Source of the DNA: Acidobacteriota bacterium
Lineage (GTDB): Bacteria > Acidobacteriota > Terriglobia > Acidiferrales > UBA7541
Reading direction: 5' to 3'
DNA length: 51,877 nt
Assembly: GCA_021818865.1 (NCBI GenBank)
Contig: JAKASX010000014.1
Span: 1 to 51,877 of the forward strand
A program made the position numbers and the translations under genes. Positions 16,021 to 25,696 of the stretch are shown piece after piece; position 1 is the first letter of the stretch; every line of letters starts with the position of its first letter. Under the pieces are notes generated by a model. The model saw only the letters and a program-made list of their open reading frames with translations. It did not search any database and was not told where the DNA came from.

Positions 16021-16961
16021 CTCTCTCGCTCGCTCGATCGAGAACCATCCCCAGTCGGCTCCGGTTCAGCGGGCGCGGGCGCCGGCTCCCGCACGCGCTC
16101 CGCGCGATGGAGGGCATCGAGAATGCGCGGCAGCGCTTGGCGCGTGGCGCGCTCGCCCGCTGCGATCAACTCGGGCGTGCGCGGGAAATCATCCCAGCGG
16201 AATTCGGTCACGTCCGGCTCGATCACCACGTCCGCCGCCGGCCGCCAGTTCATTTCGGTGTAGTTCATCAGAATGGAAAACGACCGGCTGATGATTTCGA
16301 AAAGATTCGTCGGCCGCTCGTCTTTCGAAAGACTGGCCAGATTCACCGCAACCACGAAATCCGCGCCCAGGTTTCGCGCCGCTTCGGTGGGAACCGGTGC
16401 AGCCAGAAAACCGTCCACCAGCAGCCGTCCGTCGCGTTCGACCGGCCGGAAAAGGCCGGGGTAAGCGCAGGAAGCGCACAGCGCCGAGCCGATATCGCCC
16501 TTTGTGAACGAAGCGGCTTCCGCGGTCAGAATGTCCGTGGCAACGATCGCCAGCGGAATGCGCAACTCCTCGAACCACCGCATCGGGGTCAGCCGCCGCA
16601 GGTACCGCTGCAGCCGCGTATCCGATGCGAGCCCTTGCCAGGAAACCGTCCACTCGGCGAAATCCTTGAATCGCGTCGCCAGCCCCACCTGCTCCATCTC
16701 TTCGAGCGTCGATCCGCCCGCGTACCCCGCGGCAATCAGCGCGCCCACGCTCGTGCCGGCCAGATAATCAATGGGAATTTGATTTTCTTCGAAGACGCGC
16801 AGAACGCCGATGTGCGCGATGCCTCGAGCGAATCCTCCGCCGAGGGCGAGCCCGATTTTCGGCCGCGGCGCCGGCAGCACGGGCGGCTCAGTTTTCGGTT
16901 CGTAAGCGAAAGCGCGAACCCTCCGGACAGTCTTGTCGAGCCATCTTTCTTCGCCCGCCAT
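16017..16961 (-). CDS. patatin-like phospholipase
   Basis: This serine acyl-hydrolase of 314 residues carries every patatin block: the oxyanion loop GGGFARG at 41-47, nucleophile S71 in GTSVG, and the dyad aspartate D183 in VDGF. It resembles the RssA/YchK group of bacterial patatin proteins. No signal peptide is seen, so it is cytoplasmic or membrane-associated. The last 25 residues are a low-complexity Pro/Glu/Ser tail. It would cleave fatty acids from membrane lipids. Confidence 0.92.
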   Translation of the reverse strand: MAGEERWLDKTVRRVRAFAYEPKTEPPVLPAPRPKIGLALGGGFARGIAHIGVLRVFEENQIPIDYLAGTSVGALIAAGYAGGSTLEEMEQVGLATRFKDFAEWTVSWQGLASDTRLQRYLRRLTPMRWFEELRIPLAIVATDILTAEAASFTKGDIGSALCASCAYPGLFRPVERDGRLLVDGFLAAPVPTEAARNLGADFVVAVNLASLSKDERPTNLFEIISRSFSILMNYTEMNWRPAADVVIEPDVTEFRWDDFPRTPELIAAGERATRQALPRILDALHRAERVREPAPAPAEPEPTGDGSRSSERES

Positions 16962-17024
16962 CGCCCAACCCCAATTTCACTATAGTTCCGCCGCCACGCC
17001 CAGAGCAACGCCGGCGGAATCTTC

Positions 17025-17053
17025 TTGACACTCCCCGCTCTCACGCATATATA
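17025..17053 (+). promoter_or_regulatory. strong sigma-70-like promoter
   Basis: TTGACA (17025-17030), a 17-base spacer and TATATA (17048-17053) form a near-consensus promoter, the best in the window. The leader to ATG 17185 would be about 125 bases. It drives a reading frame that is broken as assembled. Confidence 0.75.
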
Positions 17054-17184
17054 GTTCGGCCAGTTTCGGTCGTTCGGCTCGTCACACGGGGTCTCAGGTG
17101 GGAAAAATTAATTTAGCGGCGATGAGTCCAACGGTCCCGTCCGCCGGCATGTGCCGCGAGCACAAAGAGCGCGGGAGGGTCAAA

Positions 17185-18093
17185 ATGACCTCACAAATTT
17201 CCTCCAACCTCCAAACCGGCCCCCCGAACCAAGCCACTCTTGCTCGCAGCCATTTTCCTGGCGCTCGCGCTTTGGGCCGTGCCTGCTTCGGCGCAGCAAA
17301 GTAACATCCTCACGAACGTGAACGAGGCCCAAATCGCCAGCCTGTTCACCTCCGGAGGTGCGTACGCGCCAGCCATTTCGTTACGGAGAATGCGCGCCTA
17401 CTGGCCACCGGCGGCCGGGTGGTGCAGGGCGTTGCCGCTGCCGTTTGCGATGTCGCCGGCAACTGTTCGAACGCCGGCCCGATCTCCGGTATCATGGTGG
17501 CCCGCAGGCCTCCGGTCATCACGATCACCACGCCCGGCTCGAATAATCCTTCTTATCTACTGAATCAAGCGGTCGCGGCCAACTATTCCTGCACCGACGG
17601 CGGCTCGGGCGTCACCACCTGCACGGGAACGGTCCCCAGCGGCAGCAATCTCAACACGTCGGCGGTCGGCGCGGAAACGTTCTCGGTGAACGCGACCGAC
17701 AACGTGGGCAACGCCTCGAACCAGTCCGAGTCCTATTCGGTCTCCTACAACATCTGTTTGCTCTACGATCCGACGAAGGCGGTCGAGAGCAACGCGACGA
17801 TTCCGATCAAATTCGATCTCTGCGACGCGAACTCCGCAGACGTCTCGTCTTCCGCTATCGCGGTGAATCTGGCCGGCATCCAGCAGATTTCCACCACGAC
17901 CAGCGGGGAAATCGCGGCGTATCCCGCCGCCGCGCCCGACGCGAATTTCCGCTATTCGTCGGATCTCGGCACGACTGGCGGCTACATCATGAACCTCAGC
18001 ACGCAGGGTTACGCCGCAGGCACGTATCAGATCACGTTCACCGTAGCGAACGACCCGATCCCGCATAGCATGCAATTCGAAGTGAGCCAGTAG
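17185..18093 (+). pseudogene. exported PxKF-domain protein, two compensating frameshifts
   Basis: A strong promoter and GGGAGGG ahead of ATG 17185 start a frame that opens MTSQISSNLQTGPP and then stops. The next frame holds the signal peptide (KPLLLAAIFLALALWAVPASA-QQ). After about 17370 the first frame resumes with GGRVVQGVAAAVCDVAGN, Ig-like repeats, and a C-terminal domain containing LYDPTKAV and IPIKFDLCD, typical of the PxKF domain found at the ends of secreted acidobacterial NHL or Ig-like proteins. Removing one C from the C6 run at 17218-17223 joins the N-terminus to the signal peptide perfectly. A second, opposite shift lies near 17345-17375. It is either a genuine decayed gene or two assembly errors. 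Confidence 0.75.
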
Positions 18094-18234
18094 CGTCGGC
18101 GCAGAGGCAGTCGACGTCCGGCGCCGGGCGCGCGGCTGGCGGGAGAGCTGGCAGGCGATTTGTTTGATTCTCCGCGTTTCGTCCAGTAGGCTCATGGGTG
18201 AGGTCGCACGGCACATCTGCGCGGCCGCTCATCC

Positions 18235-20625
18235 ATGAAGAAAACGATCGAACACGTTGTGGTTCTTGGCGCGGGAACGATGGGCGCTCGTCTGGCCGCG
18301 CATTTCGCCAATGCCGGCCTGCGCTGCTCGCTGCTCGACGTCGCCTCCGGCGATAAATCCGCTCCGCTCGCCGAGCGCAGTCGCGCCGCCGACTCCGGCC
18401 TGAAAGCGGCGTTGGCCGCAAAGCCGGCGGCCTTTTTCACTCCCGACGGCGCGCGCCAAATTCGCACCGGCAATTTCGAGGACGACCTAGGCTGGTGCGG
18501 CGAAGCCGATTGGATTCTCGAAGCGGTGGTGGAAAATCTGGAAATCAAGCGCCAGCTGCTTTCGCGCGTGGACGAATGCCGCAAGCCGGGAACGCTCGTC
18601 ACCACCAACACTTCCGGCTTGCCCATTGCGCAAATCGCCGAGGGACGTTCGGCCGATTTTTTGGAGCATTGGGCCGGAACGCATTTTTTCAATCCGCCGC
18701 GCTATTTGAAGCTGGTCGAAATCATTCCCGGCCCCTCGACGCGCCCCGAAGCACTCGATCTGCTCGCGCGTTTCGCCGACGAGCGGCTGGGCAAAGGCGT
18801 GGTTTTCGCCAAGGACACGCCCAATTTCATCGCCAATCGCGTCGGCACGTTCGCGCTGATGAACGTTCTCGCGCTGATGGAAGAACTCGATTTGACCGTC
18901 GAGGAAATCGATTCGCTCACCGGGCCCCTGCTCGGACGGCCGCGCTCGGCGACATTTCGCACCGCCGATATCGTTGGCATAGACGTTTTGGCGCACGTCG
19001 TTCGCAATCTTTACGAAAACTTGTCCTCCGATGAATCGCGCGAAACGTTTCGCGTGCCGAAATACATCGAGGACATACTGGCGCGGAAGTGGCTGGGCGA
19101 AAAAACGAAACAAGGTTTTTACCGGAAAGCCGCGAAAGGCGACGGCGAAATCGAAGCGCTCGATTGGCGCACGCTCGAATATCATCCGCGCCAGCGCGCC
19201 AAATTCGCTTCCGTCGAATCCGCGTCGCTGGCCACCGATACCGGCGAGCGCTTGCGCGCGCTCCTCGCGCCGCTGCTCGAAGGCCGCTCCGGCGACAAAG
19301 CCCAGCGCTTTCTCTGGGGTGCGGTTTCGCGTTCCTGCCTTTACGCCGCGCGCCGCATCCCCGAAATCGCCGATTCGCTCGTGGACGTGGACCGCGCCAT
19401 GCGCTGGGGTTTCGGCTGGGAACTCGGGCCGTTCGAAACCTGGGATGCCGTTGGCCTTGAACCGATGGCCCGCGCGCTCGAACGGGAAGGGAACTCCTTG
19501 TCGCCGCTCGTCGAGCGCGCCCTGAGCGCCGGCCGGCGCGCCTTCTACGAATCTTCCGCCGGCCGCACGAGCTATTTCGATTTCGGCTCGAACGCCATGA
19601 GACCTGTGCCGGAGCCGGAAGGCATTCTGGTGCTGAAATCCCTTGCCGAGCGCTCGCAAGTGGTCGAGCGAAACGCCGGCGCGAGCCTGATTGACTTGGG
19701 CGATGGTGTCCTTTGCTGCGAATTTCACTCGAAAATGAACGCCCTGGGCGGCGACACGTTTCCCATGCTTCAATCCGGCCTGCGCCGCCTCGAATCCGAT
19801 TTCGACGCGATGATCGTCGCCAATCAGGGCGAGCATTTTTCCGCCGGCGCCAATCTGATGCTTCTTCTCGTCGCTGCGCAGGAACAGGATTGGGACGAAA
19901 TCCAGCTCGCCGTCCGCCAGTTCCAGCGCGTGAATCAGGCCATTCGCTACGCGCCCAAACCTGTCGTTTCCGCGCCGCACGGAATGACGCTTGGCGGCGG
20001 CTGCGAACTCTCGCTCCACGCCGCGCGTCGCCACGCGGCCGCGGAAACCTACATGGGACTGGTCGAAACGGGCGTCGGCTTGATTCCCGCCGGCGGTGGC
20101 TGCAAAGAGATGCTCATTCGCGCTGGACTCGTCGCGTCCGCCGGCGCCGATTTGGACCTGTTCCAGCACCTGCGCCCGATTTTCGAAAATATCGCCATGG
20201 CCAAAGTCGGCACTTCGGCCGAGGAAACTCGCCGGCTTGGCTATCTCGACGACGCCGATCCCATCGCGATGAATGGCGATCGCCTCGTCGCGCAAGCCAA
20301 GCAGACCGCGCTCTCGCTCGCCCGCGCCGGTTACCATCCTCCGGTTGCGCCCGCGATTCGCGTTCTCGGCGAGGAGTTCCTCACCGCGGCCAGGCTCGCG
20401 ATTCACATGATGCTTCGCGCCGAATATATTTCGGAATACGACGCCGTCGTCGCTCGCAAGCTCGCCTACGTTCTCGCCGGCGGCTCGCTCACTTCGCCGC
20501 AAACCGTCTCGGAATCCTACATCCTCGATCTCGAACGCGAGGCCTTCGTTTCCCTCTGCGGCGAACGCAAAACGCAGGAACGCATCGCCCACACCCTGAA
20601 AACCGGTAAACCGCTGCGGAATTAA
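18235..20625 (+). CDS. fadN: 3-hydroxyacyl-CoA dehydrogenase / enoyl-CoA hydratase, FadN-like
   Basis: This bifunctional beta-oxidation enzyme of 796 residues has the 3-hydroxyacyl-CoA dehydrogenase first: Rossmann loop GAGTMG at 12-17, then NTSGLPI and HFFNPPRYLKLVE. The second C-terminal dehydrogenase domain lies in the middle. The crotonase domain (about 480-690) comes last, with EHFSAGANL and HGMTLGGGCEL forming the oxyanion region. This order is that of Bacillus FadN, the reverse of E. coli FadB. The product would feed the thiolase at 25697. The gene is preceded by the frameshifted exported protein and has no strong Shine-Dalgarno sequence. Confidence 0.93.
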   Translation: MKKTIEHVVVLGAGTMGARLAAHFANAGLRCSLLDVASGDKSAPLAERSRAADSGLKAALAAKPAAFFTPDGARQIRTGNFEDDLGWCGEADWILEAVVENLEIKRQLLSRVDECRKPGTLVTTNTSGLPIAQIAEGRSADFLEHWAGTHFFNPPRYLKLVEIIPGPSTRPEALDLLARFADERLGKGVVFAKDTPNFIANRVGTFALMNVLALMEELDLTVEEIDSLTGPLLGRPRSATFRTADIVGIDVLAHVVRNLYENLSSDESRETFRVPKYIEDILARKWLGEKTKQGFYRKAAKGDGEIEALDWRTLEYHPRQRAKFASVESASLATDTGERLRALLAPLLEGRSGDKAQRFLWGAVSRSCLYAARRIPEIADSLVDVDRAMRWGFGWELGPFETWDAVGLEPMARALEREGNSLSPLVERALSAGRRAFYESSAGRTSYFDFGSNAMRPVPEPEGILVLKSLAERSQVVERNAGASLIDLGDGVLCCEFHSKMNALGGDTFPMLQSGLRRLESDFDAMIVANQGEHFSAGANLMLLLVAAQEQDWDEIQLAVRQFQRVNQAIRYAPKPVVSAPHGMTLGGGCELSLHAARRHAAAETYMGLVETGVGLIPAGGGCKEMLIRAGLVASAGADLDLFQHLRPIFENIAMAKVGTSAEETRRLGYLDDADPIAMNGDRLVAQAKQTALSLARAGYHPPVAPAIRVLGEEFLTAARLAIHMMLRAEYISEYDAVVARKLAYVLAGGSLTSPQTVSESYILDLEREAFVSLCGERKTQERIAHTLKTGKPLRN

Positions 20626-20850
20626 ACGGGCGCGCGAATCCTGTACCCTTGCACTCAGTTGCCGGTTTCAAGAACCCGCGTTTGCAGTTCGGCGTGCCTT
20701 GGCTCTTGACCGAACCGGCACAAGCCTTGGTATGGCGCTGCGTCCCGGCAGCGTTGGGGTTACGATTTCATTGAAGGCTAAAGCCGGGACGGATGCGGTC
20801 AGGAGGGCAACCGTCTTGCCCGGACAGAAAGTTCCACTAAGGGCCTCGTC

Positions 20851-22338
20851 GTGTTACGCCGAACGATTACCCTCGCTTTTGCTGGCACGCTAGCGCTGCT
20901 CGCCGGCCTCGGGCACGACTCTGCCCAGACCCCCGCGCAACCACGGTCGACGACAAGGACCATCAATGTCACCGGCGGCGAACCCGTCGTCAAGGCGATC
21001 GACGTGATCGAGAAGCGTTACGGCGTTCCCATCGATTATTCAGGCCCGATTTACGCCAGCACGCAGGACACGCAGCTGATTTACACCATACGCTGCGGCA
21101 TGTGCGCCCCAATTAAGCCGGGGGAAAAAGGCGCCCCGCCGCAATCGGCCTTCGGACCGCAAGTCATACGCCTTCCTGTGCCGCAGCTCGTCCCCAGGAC
21201 CCGAACGATCTCGGTCCAATACGAGGAGGTGGATGAAAGCCCGAAGGGCATCTCCTATCTTTCCTGCAAAGTTCAGTCGCTTGTTTGCAACCCGGTGAGC
21301 GTCTGGCCGAAGCGTGGAATCACCGCGCTGATCCGGAAGGTTCTGAACAATCTCGCCGCCAATGGCGGCCAGATTTTCACCGTTCGTAAGGTCTGGAAGA
21401 CCACGGGACCGTGGTACGAGGTCGGACCCAGGTGGGAAGTCTACCCGCTCAAGGCTCGCAACGCCGCAGACTCCTTCGTTTCTCAGCCGGATTTTCTCGG
21501 TGCCATCTTGCACATCCCAACGGCGCGCAGAACGCTAAACCAGATGCTCGACCTGATTGCACAGCAGCTTACACAGAAGTGGGACGTCAAGTTTTCCGTC
21601 GGCTTCACGCCTCCGTGGGAAAACGACGTAGGCATCCCGCCGAGCAAAAGCGAACTCGGCGCCGAAGGAGTGACAGCTAGGCAAGCCATCATCCGTTTAC
21701 TCGATCCCACAGACGCCCTCCGCATCATTGGCGGCATGGGCGATCCTCCGAGCTTCGGGATCAACATAGCAGCGCTGCCTTACCGCGAGCCTCCGCGACC
21801 GCCAACGCCGCAGGCCGTCCCGGCAAGAATGGCCCCGCCAGAGCCCTACTACACCTTCGACTGGGTTGCCTTCAGTCACTCGTCAAAAGGGACGCGCGAA
21901 ATCCAGGGCGCGCTGGCAGAGGCAGGTTATCTGCACACAGAGCCGACGTCCAATTGGGACGCGAACGCCGTCAGCGCCCTGCGCAGCTTCCAGGCGGCAA
22001 ACGGTCTGCGGCCCACTGGGACCTTCGACATTCTGACGGCCGGCAAACTGCTTCCCTACCTGCCCGAAATCCCCGCCCATCTCGTGCCGGCCAAGCCCGC
22101 CATGGACCCAGCGCTCGCGTACTGGCTCGAAAGCACGTCGGACGGACGAAAAGAAATCGAGCAGGCGCTCGCGAAAGCCGGTTTTTACCATGGCCCCGTA
22201 ACCAGCGCTCAAAATAACCCCGCTGCGCAAGCGGCCCTGAAGGCGTTCCAAAAGGCCAATGGCCTCCAGCCAACCGGATACTTCGACTACGCCACGGCGG
22301 AAAAGCTTGCGCCCTTTCTGCCAAACCCGAAACAATAG
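20851..22338 (+). CDS. exported STN-like / double peptidoglycan-binding protein
   Basis: This 495-residue protein has a signal peptide (RRTITLAFAGTLALLAGLGHDSA) and an N-terminal section (TINVTGGEPVVKAIDVIEKRYGVPI) that resembles the STN or secretin N-terminal fold. A cysteine-containing middle and a proline-rich linker follow. Two C-terminal PG_binding_1 repeats (about 350-405 and 430-492) are marked by LRSFQAANGLRPTG and LKAFQKANGLQPTG. It is a paralog of the minus-strand gene at 26904. The start is GTG 20851 with AAGGG upstream. It probably sits in the periplasm on the cell wall. The exact role is unknown. Confidence 0.82.
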   Translation: MLRRTITLAFAGTLALLAGLGHDSAQTPAQPRSTTRTINVTGGEPVVKAIDVIEKRYGVPIDYSGPIYASTQDTQLIYTIRCGMCAPIKPGEKGAPPQSAFGPQVIRLPVPQLVPRTRTISVQYEEVDESPKGISYLSCKVQSLVCNPVSVWPKRGITALIRKVLNNLAANGGQIFTVRKVWKTTGPWYEVGPRWEVYPLKARNAADSFVSQPDFLGAILHIPTARRTLNQMLDLIAQQLTQKWDVKFSVGFTPPWENDVGIPPSKSELGAEGVTARQAIIRLLDPTDALRIIGGMGDPPSFGINIAALPYREPPRPPTPQAVPARMAPPEPYYTFDWVAFSHSSKGTREIQGALAEAGYLHTEPTSNWDANAVSALRSFQAANGLRPTGTFDILTAGKLLPYLPEIPAHLVPAKPAMDPALAYWLESTSDGRKEIEQALAKAGFYHGPVTSAQNNPAAQAALKAFQKANGLQPTGYFDYATAEKLAPFLPNPKQ

Positions 22339-22707
22339 GTTGCGGCGCGCGCCCGATACGCGATTTTCCGCCACTCTTTTCTCACGGCAGTGGGAGCGCT
22401 CTGATTAGCCCCGTGCGGGAGGGCACCGTCTGTCCGTTTTCCACTCCCCAAATCAGCATCAGCCCACCGAGCAGCGTCGCTGCCCGCAGCCCCACGCGGC
22501 GTCCGGAAATCGCGAAAGGGAAGCCGGCGCGACTGGTGCAAAAAGTCTCAGATTTAGTGCCCCTGTGTGTTATTTTCCCCCTCCCAACTTGGTCCTGCCT
22601 CTTCGCTCGGAACAAGTGGAGAAATGCCAGTCACTTCCGGCCTAAGCCTCCCTGCCGTGGTGGTCCCTCACTTGCAACAAAACAAGGCAAACGGGGAGGT
22701 AGTGGCC
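22339..22707. other. 369-base gap without a convincing gene
   Basis: No convincing gene, RNA or repeat was found between the STN/PG-binding gene and the M48 protease gene. A 77-codon minus-strand frame at 22382-22615 contains one hydrophobic stretch (RAATLLGGLMLIW) but has no ribosome-binding site. Confidence 0.5.
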
Positions 22708-24195
22708 ATGCATGCCGGTCTCGCGCGTCGCGCCATAGTAATTTTCCTTGTGGAACTGCTCGCTTTCCTGCCGATGGAGGGTACGGCGTCCGCCCGCCAG
22801 GAACAGAGCGCCGCGCCCGCGCGTCAAGATCAGCCGCTCGCGACGTACTTGCGCAAGCCGTATATGGAACTCTTCCAGATTTCGCCGGAATTGCGGTTTT
22901 CCACAGGCCAGCTCGATTCCGAGCGCAAATCGCTGGGCGAAGCGAAGGACCGATGCGCCAAGCGCTTCAAGGATCAATCGAAGCAGTATGAAAAGCAGCT
23001 CGAAGCGGCGCGCGAGGAACTGAAAAAGAAAAGCTCCACGATCACGCCGGAAGAGCGCAACGCCATCCACTGCCGCATCCAGAATCTCGATCTGCTTCAA
23101 AGCGAATCTGCGGTTCTTTCTCAGCACGCCATCCCCACGGCTTACGCGAACCTTCAGGCAAAGCTCGACCTGATTCAGAAATGGCCTGCGGTCTACCGCG
23201 AAACCGAAAGTGAAATCGCGAGCGGCGCCTATCACCAGCGCCGCTGGGGCGACGTTCAGGATATCGGTTTCCGCCAGATTGCCTCGGATCAGCAGGACGA
23301 TATCAAGACCGGCCAGCGCGCGGTGGAGGAAATGAAGCGCGCCGGCCTGTTGCCGCCCGAACTCAAAAACGAGGCGATTCAGGAATACGTGAATTCGGTC
23401 GCTCAGCGCGTGGCGAAAAATTCCGACCTCAAGATTCCGCTCCACGTCACCGTGCTCCAATCGCGCGAAATCAACGCGTTCGCGCTGCCCGGCGGCTACC
23501 TGTTCGTCGAACGCGGCCTGCTCGAAGCCGCCGACAACGAATCGGAACTCGCCGGCGTGATCGCGCACGAAATCGCCCACGACGCCGCGCGACACGGCCA
23601 CAAGCTGATGAAGCGCGCCACGATCGCCTCGATCTTCTTCCAGGCCGCGCAAATCGCCGCCATCGTCCTCACCGGCGGCGTGGCCGGCATCGGCACCTAC
23701 TACGCCCTTCAGTACGGCTTCTACGGCCTGGGCCTCGTCCTCAATCTCAAGCTGCTCGGCGTCAGCCGCGATTACGAACTCGAAGCCGATCGGCTCGGCG
23801 CGCAATACGCCTGGAAAGCGGGCTACGATCCGGCCGGATTCGTCCGATTCTTCGACAAAATGGCCACCGTCAAGGGCTACATCAACGGCGTTAGCTGGTT
23901 TCGCACGCATCCGCCTTTCTATCAGAGGATGGTGGACGCTCAGCGCGAAATTCTCTTCCTCGGCGAAAAACCGAGCATGGTGGTGCAAACCGCCGCGTTC
24001 GAGCGGATGAAGCAGGAACTCCAGCCCATCGTCACCAAGGCCGAACAGGAAGAAAAAGAAAAGCCGAGCCTGCTGATCCCTCGCGCCGAAGGCTGCGAGC
24101 CGCCTCAGAAAATCGAATATAAACCCGGCCAGCCGATCGAAGACCTGTGCGGCGCGCCGATGCGTCAGGTCCCGGAGCAAAAACCGAAGAACTAA
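22708..24195 (+). CDS. M48-family metalloprotease, exported
   Basis: This zinc protease of 495 residues has the active site H287-E-I-A-H291 and the third ligand glutamate in the later YELEADRLG. A signal peptide covers about residues 7-30. A charged coiled-coil region (about 70-135, with ERKSLGEAKDRC and EKQLEAAREELKKK) precedes the catalytic domain. A hydrophobic stretch after the active site (residues about 306-350) is likely membrane-inserted. It resembles BepA/LoiP-type envelope quality-control proteases of the M48 family. ATG 22708 follows GGGGAGG. It lies inside the split fad cluster, and no link to fatty-acid oxidation is evident. Confidence 0.9.
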   Translation: MHAGLARRAIVIFLVELLAFLPMEGTASARQEQSAAPARQDQPLATYLRKPYMELFQISPELRFSTGQLDSERKSLGEAKDRCAKRFKDQSKQYEKQLEAAREELKKKSSTITPEERNAIHCRIQNLDLLQSESAVLSQHAIPTAYANLQAKLDLIQKWPAVYRETESEIASGAYHQRRWGDVQDIGFRQIASDQQDDIKTGQRAVEEMKRAGLLPPELKNEAIQEYVNSVAQRVAKNSDLKIPLHVTVLQSREINAFALPGGYLFVERGLLEAADNESELAGVIAHEIAHDAARHGHKLMKRATIASIFFQAAQIAAIVLTGGVAGIGTYYALQYGFYGLGLVLNLKLLGVSRDYELEADRLGAQYAWKAGYDPAGFVRFFDKMATVKGYINGVSWFRTHPPFYQRMVDAQREILFLGEKPSMVVQTAAFERMKQELQPIVTKAEQEEKEKPSLLIPRAEGCEPPQKIEYKPGQPIEDLCGAPMRQVPEQKPKN

Positions 24196-24307
24196 ATCGG
24201 CGCCATCGTGCGCCGCGGCCACGAACGAGCCGGCGGGAACTACTCGCGATGCCCGTGCATCCCGCGTCGCGGCGAATCATCTAACGCCACTGCAGGAGGA
24301 AGCGCTC

Positions 24308-25216
24308 GTGCCGCTGAGCCCGTCCCAGAACGCCGCCTGGCCCGAATTGCCCCTCGCCGATTGGCGCGATACGCGCGATACGCTCCACATGCTGACGCAG
24401 ATCGTCGGCAAGGCCCGCTGCGCGCTGAGCCCGCTCGTCAACCATTGGTGGAACGTCACGCTTTACGTCGCCCCGCGCGGATTCACCACGTCCGCGATTC
24501 CGTTTGCCGAAGGCCTCTTCGAAATCCGCTTCGATTTCTTCGATCATCAGCTCATCATCGAAACGAGCGATGGCACCGCAAAACGCCTGCCGCTCGGCCC
24601 TCGCGCCATCGCCGATTTCTACGCCGATTTCATGGCCGCGCTCGCCTCGCTTGGCATCCATCCGAAATTCCACGCTCGGCCAGATGAACTGCCCGATCCC
24701 ATCCCGTTTGCCGAAGACCGCGTGCATTCTTCTTACGACCGAGAGCAGGTCGAGCGTTTCTGGCAAACGATGATTGCGATCGAGCCCGTTTTTCAGGAAT
24801 TTCGCAGCCGATTCATCGGCAAATGCAGTCCCGTGCATTTTTTCTGGGGCGCGTTTGATTTGGCCGTTACGCGCTTTTCCGGCAGGCGCGCCCCCGAACG
24901 GCCCGGCGCCGACGCCATCCAGCGTGAAGGCTATTCGCACGAAGTCTCGAGTGCCGGATTCTGGACCGGAGGCGCTTCCGGCGTGGACGAACCCGTCTTC
25001 TATTCCTACATGGCGCCCGAGCCGGAGGGCTTTCGCCGGGCGCGCGTTTCGCCCTCTTCTGCCTTTTATCACGAGGGTTTCGGCGAATTCTTTCTGCCTT
25101 ACGACCACGTTCGCCGTTCCGATTCGCCCGCCGAAACGCTTCTCGCGTTTTTCCAAAGCTGCTACGAGGCCGGCGCTAATCTCGCCCACTGGGATCGCGC
25201 CTCGCTCGAAAGGTAG
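24308..25216 (+). CDS. DUF5996 family protein
   Basis: This 302-residue soluble protein matches the DUF5996 pattern: WPELPLADWRDTRDTLHM near the start, NHWWNVTLYVAPRGFTTSAIP, FWGAFDLAVTRFSGR, and a late AFYHEGFGEFFLPYD. The family function is unknown. GCAGGAGGAAGC precedes GTG 24308. It follows the M48 gene by 112 bases. Confidence 0.85.
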   Translation: MPLSPSQNAAWPELPLADWRDTRDTLHMLTQIVGKARCALSPLVNHWWNVTLYVAPRGFTTSAIPFAEGLFEIRFDFFDHQLIIETSDGTAKRLPLGPRAIADFYADFMAALASLGIHPKFHARPDELPDPIPFAEDRVHSSYDREQVERFWQTMIAIEPVFQEFRSRFIGKCSPVHFFWGAFDLAVTRFSGRRAPERPGADAIQREGYSHEVSSAGFWTGGASGVDEPVFYSYMAPEPEGFRRARVSPSSAFYHEGFGEFFLPYDHVRRSDSPAETLLAFFQSCYEAGANLAHWDRASLER

Positions 25217-25264
25217 CGCTTTGGAGATTCGCGTCGACCGGCAATGGGGAGTTCGAACCGTACG

Positions 25265-25319
25265 GGCACGGCTTCAGCCGTGCCGCAACTGGCGCAAGAA
25301 GCAGCGGCTTCAGCCGCTG
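25265..25319. repeat. pair of palindromic REP-like units
   Basis: Two perfect palindromes with a TC centre: GGCACGGCT/AGCCGTGCC at 25265-25284 and CAGCGGCT/AGCCGCTG at 25302-25319. Similar short GC-rich palindromes are common between acidobacterial genes. They lie just ahead of the UBP zinc-finger gene and could form hairpins in its leader. Confidence 0.65.
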
Positions 25320-25345
25320 GGGCCGCAAACAGGGAAGGGGAAGCC

Positions 25346-25636
25346 ATGGCCGGAAAATGCCAGCACGTGAACGAAGCCAAATTCTTCGAGACCAAAACGC
25401 GCGTCTGCGAGGATTGCGTCAAGACCGGCGACCGCTGGGTTCATCTGCGCATGTGCCTCGTCTGCGGCCACGTCGGGTGCTGCGATTCCTCGAAAAACAA
25501 GCACGCCACGCGCCACCATCACGAAACTGCCCATCCGCTCGCGCGCTCCATCGAGCCCGGCGAAAATTGGGTTTGGTGCTACGTGGACGAAGATTTCGCC
25601 GGCGAAATCGTCAAGGGACGCCTGATTCCCGCCTGA
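25346..25636 (+). CDS. UBP-type zinc-finger protein
   Basis: This small zinc protein of 96 residues has the ubiquitin-hydrolase (UBP/BUZ) zinc-finger ligand pattern: C5 and H7 in CQHV, CEDC, CLVCGHVGCCDSS, and the histidine run KHATRHHHETAHPLARS. Bacterial stand-alone versions are widespread; their partner is unknown. GGGAAGGGGAAGCC precedes ATG 25346. The family call is firm. Confidence 0.9.
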   Translation: MAGKCQHVNEAKFFETKTRVCEDCVKTGDRWVHLRMCLVCGHVGCCDSSKNKHATRHHHETAHPLARSIEPGENWVWCYVDEDFAGEIVKGRLIPA

Positions 25637-25696
25637 CCGGTTGCATTTTGTCCGCGCCGGTCGTCCAATAGAAAAAGCGTAACGCGAGGAGCGGCC

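Noticed and set aside
18487-20592. 701-codon minus-strand open frame
   Set aside because: It is the complement of fadN; GC-rich codon bias keeps the opposite frame open. The protein is low-complexity with no domain.
20780-20830. Possible structured leader or riboswitch ahead of GTG 20851
   Set aside because: Only a 6-bp hairpin (GGGCAA/TTGCCC at 20805-20821) was found; it matches no riboswitch consensus I know.
22382-22615. 77-codon minus-strand frame with a hydrophobic stretch
   Set aside because: No ribosome-binding site, odd composition, and no neighbour in the same unit; probably chance.
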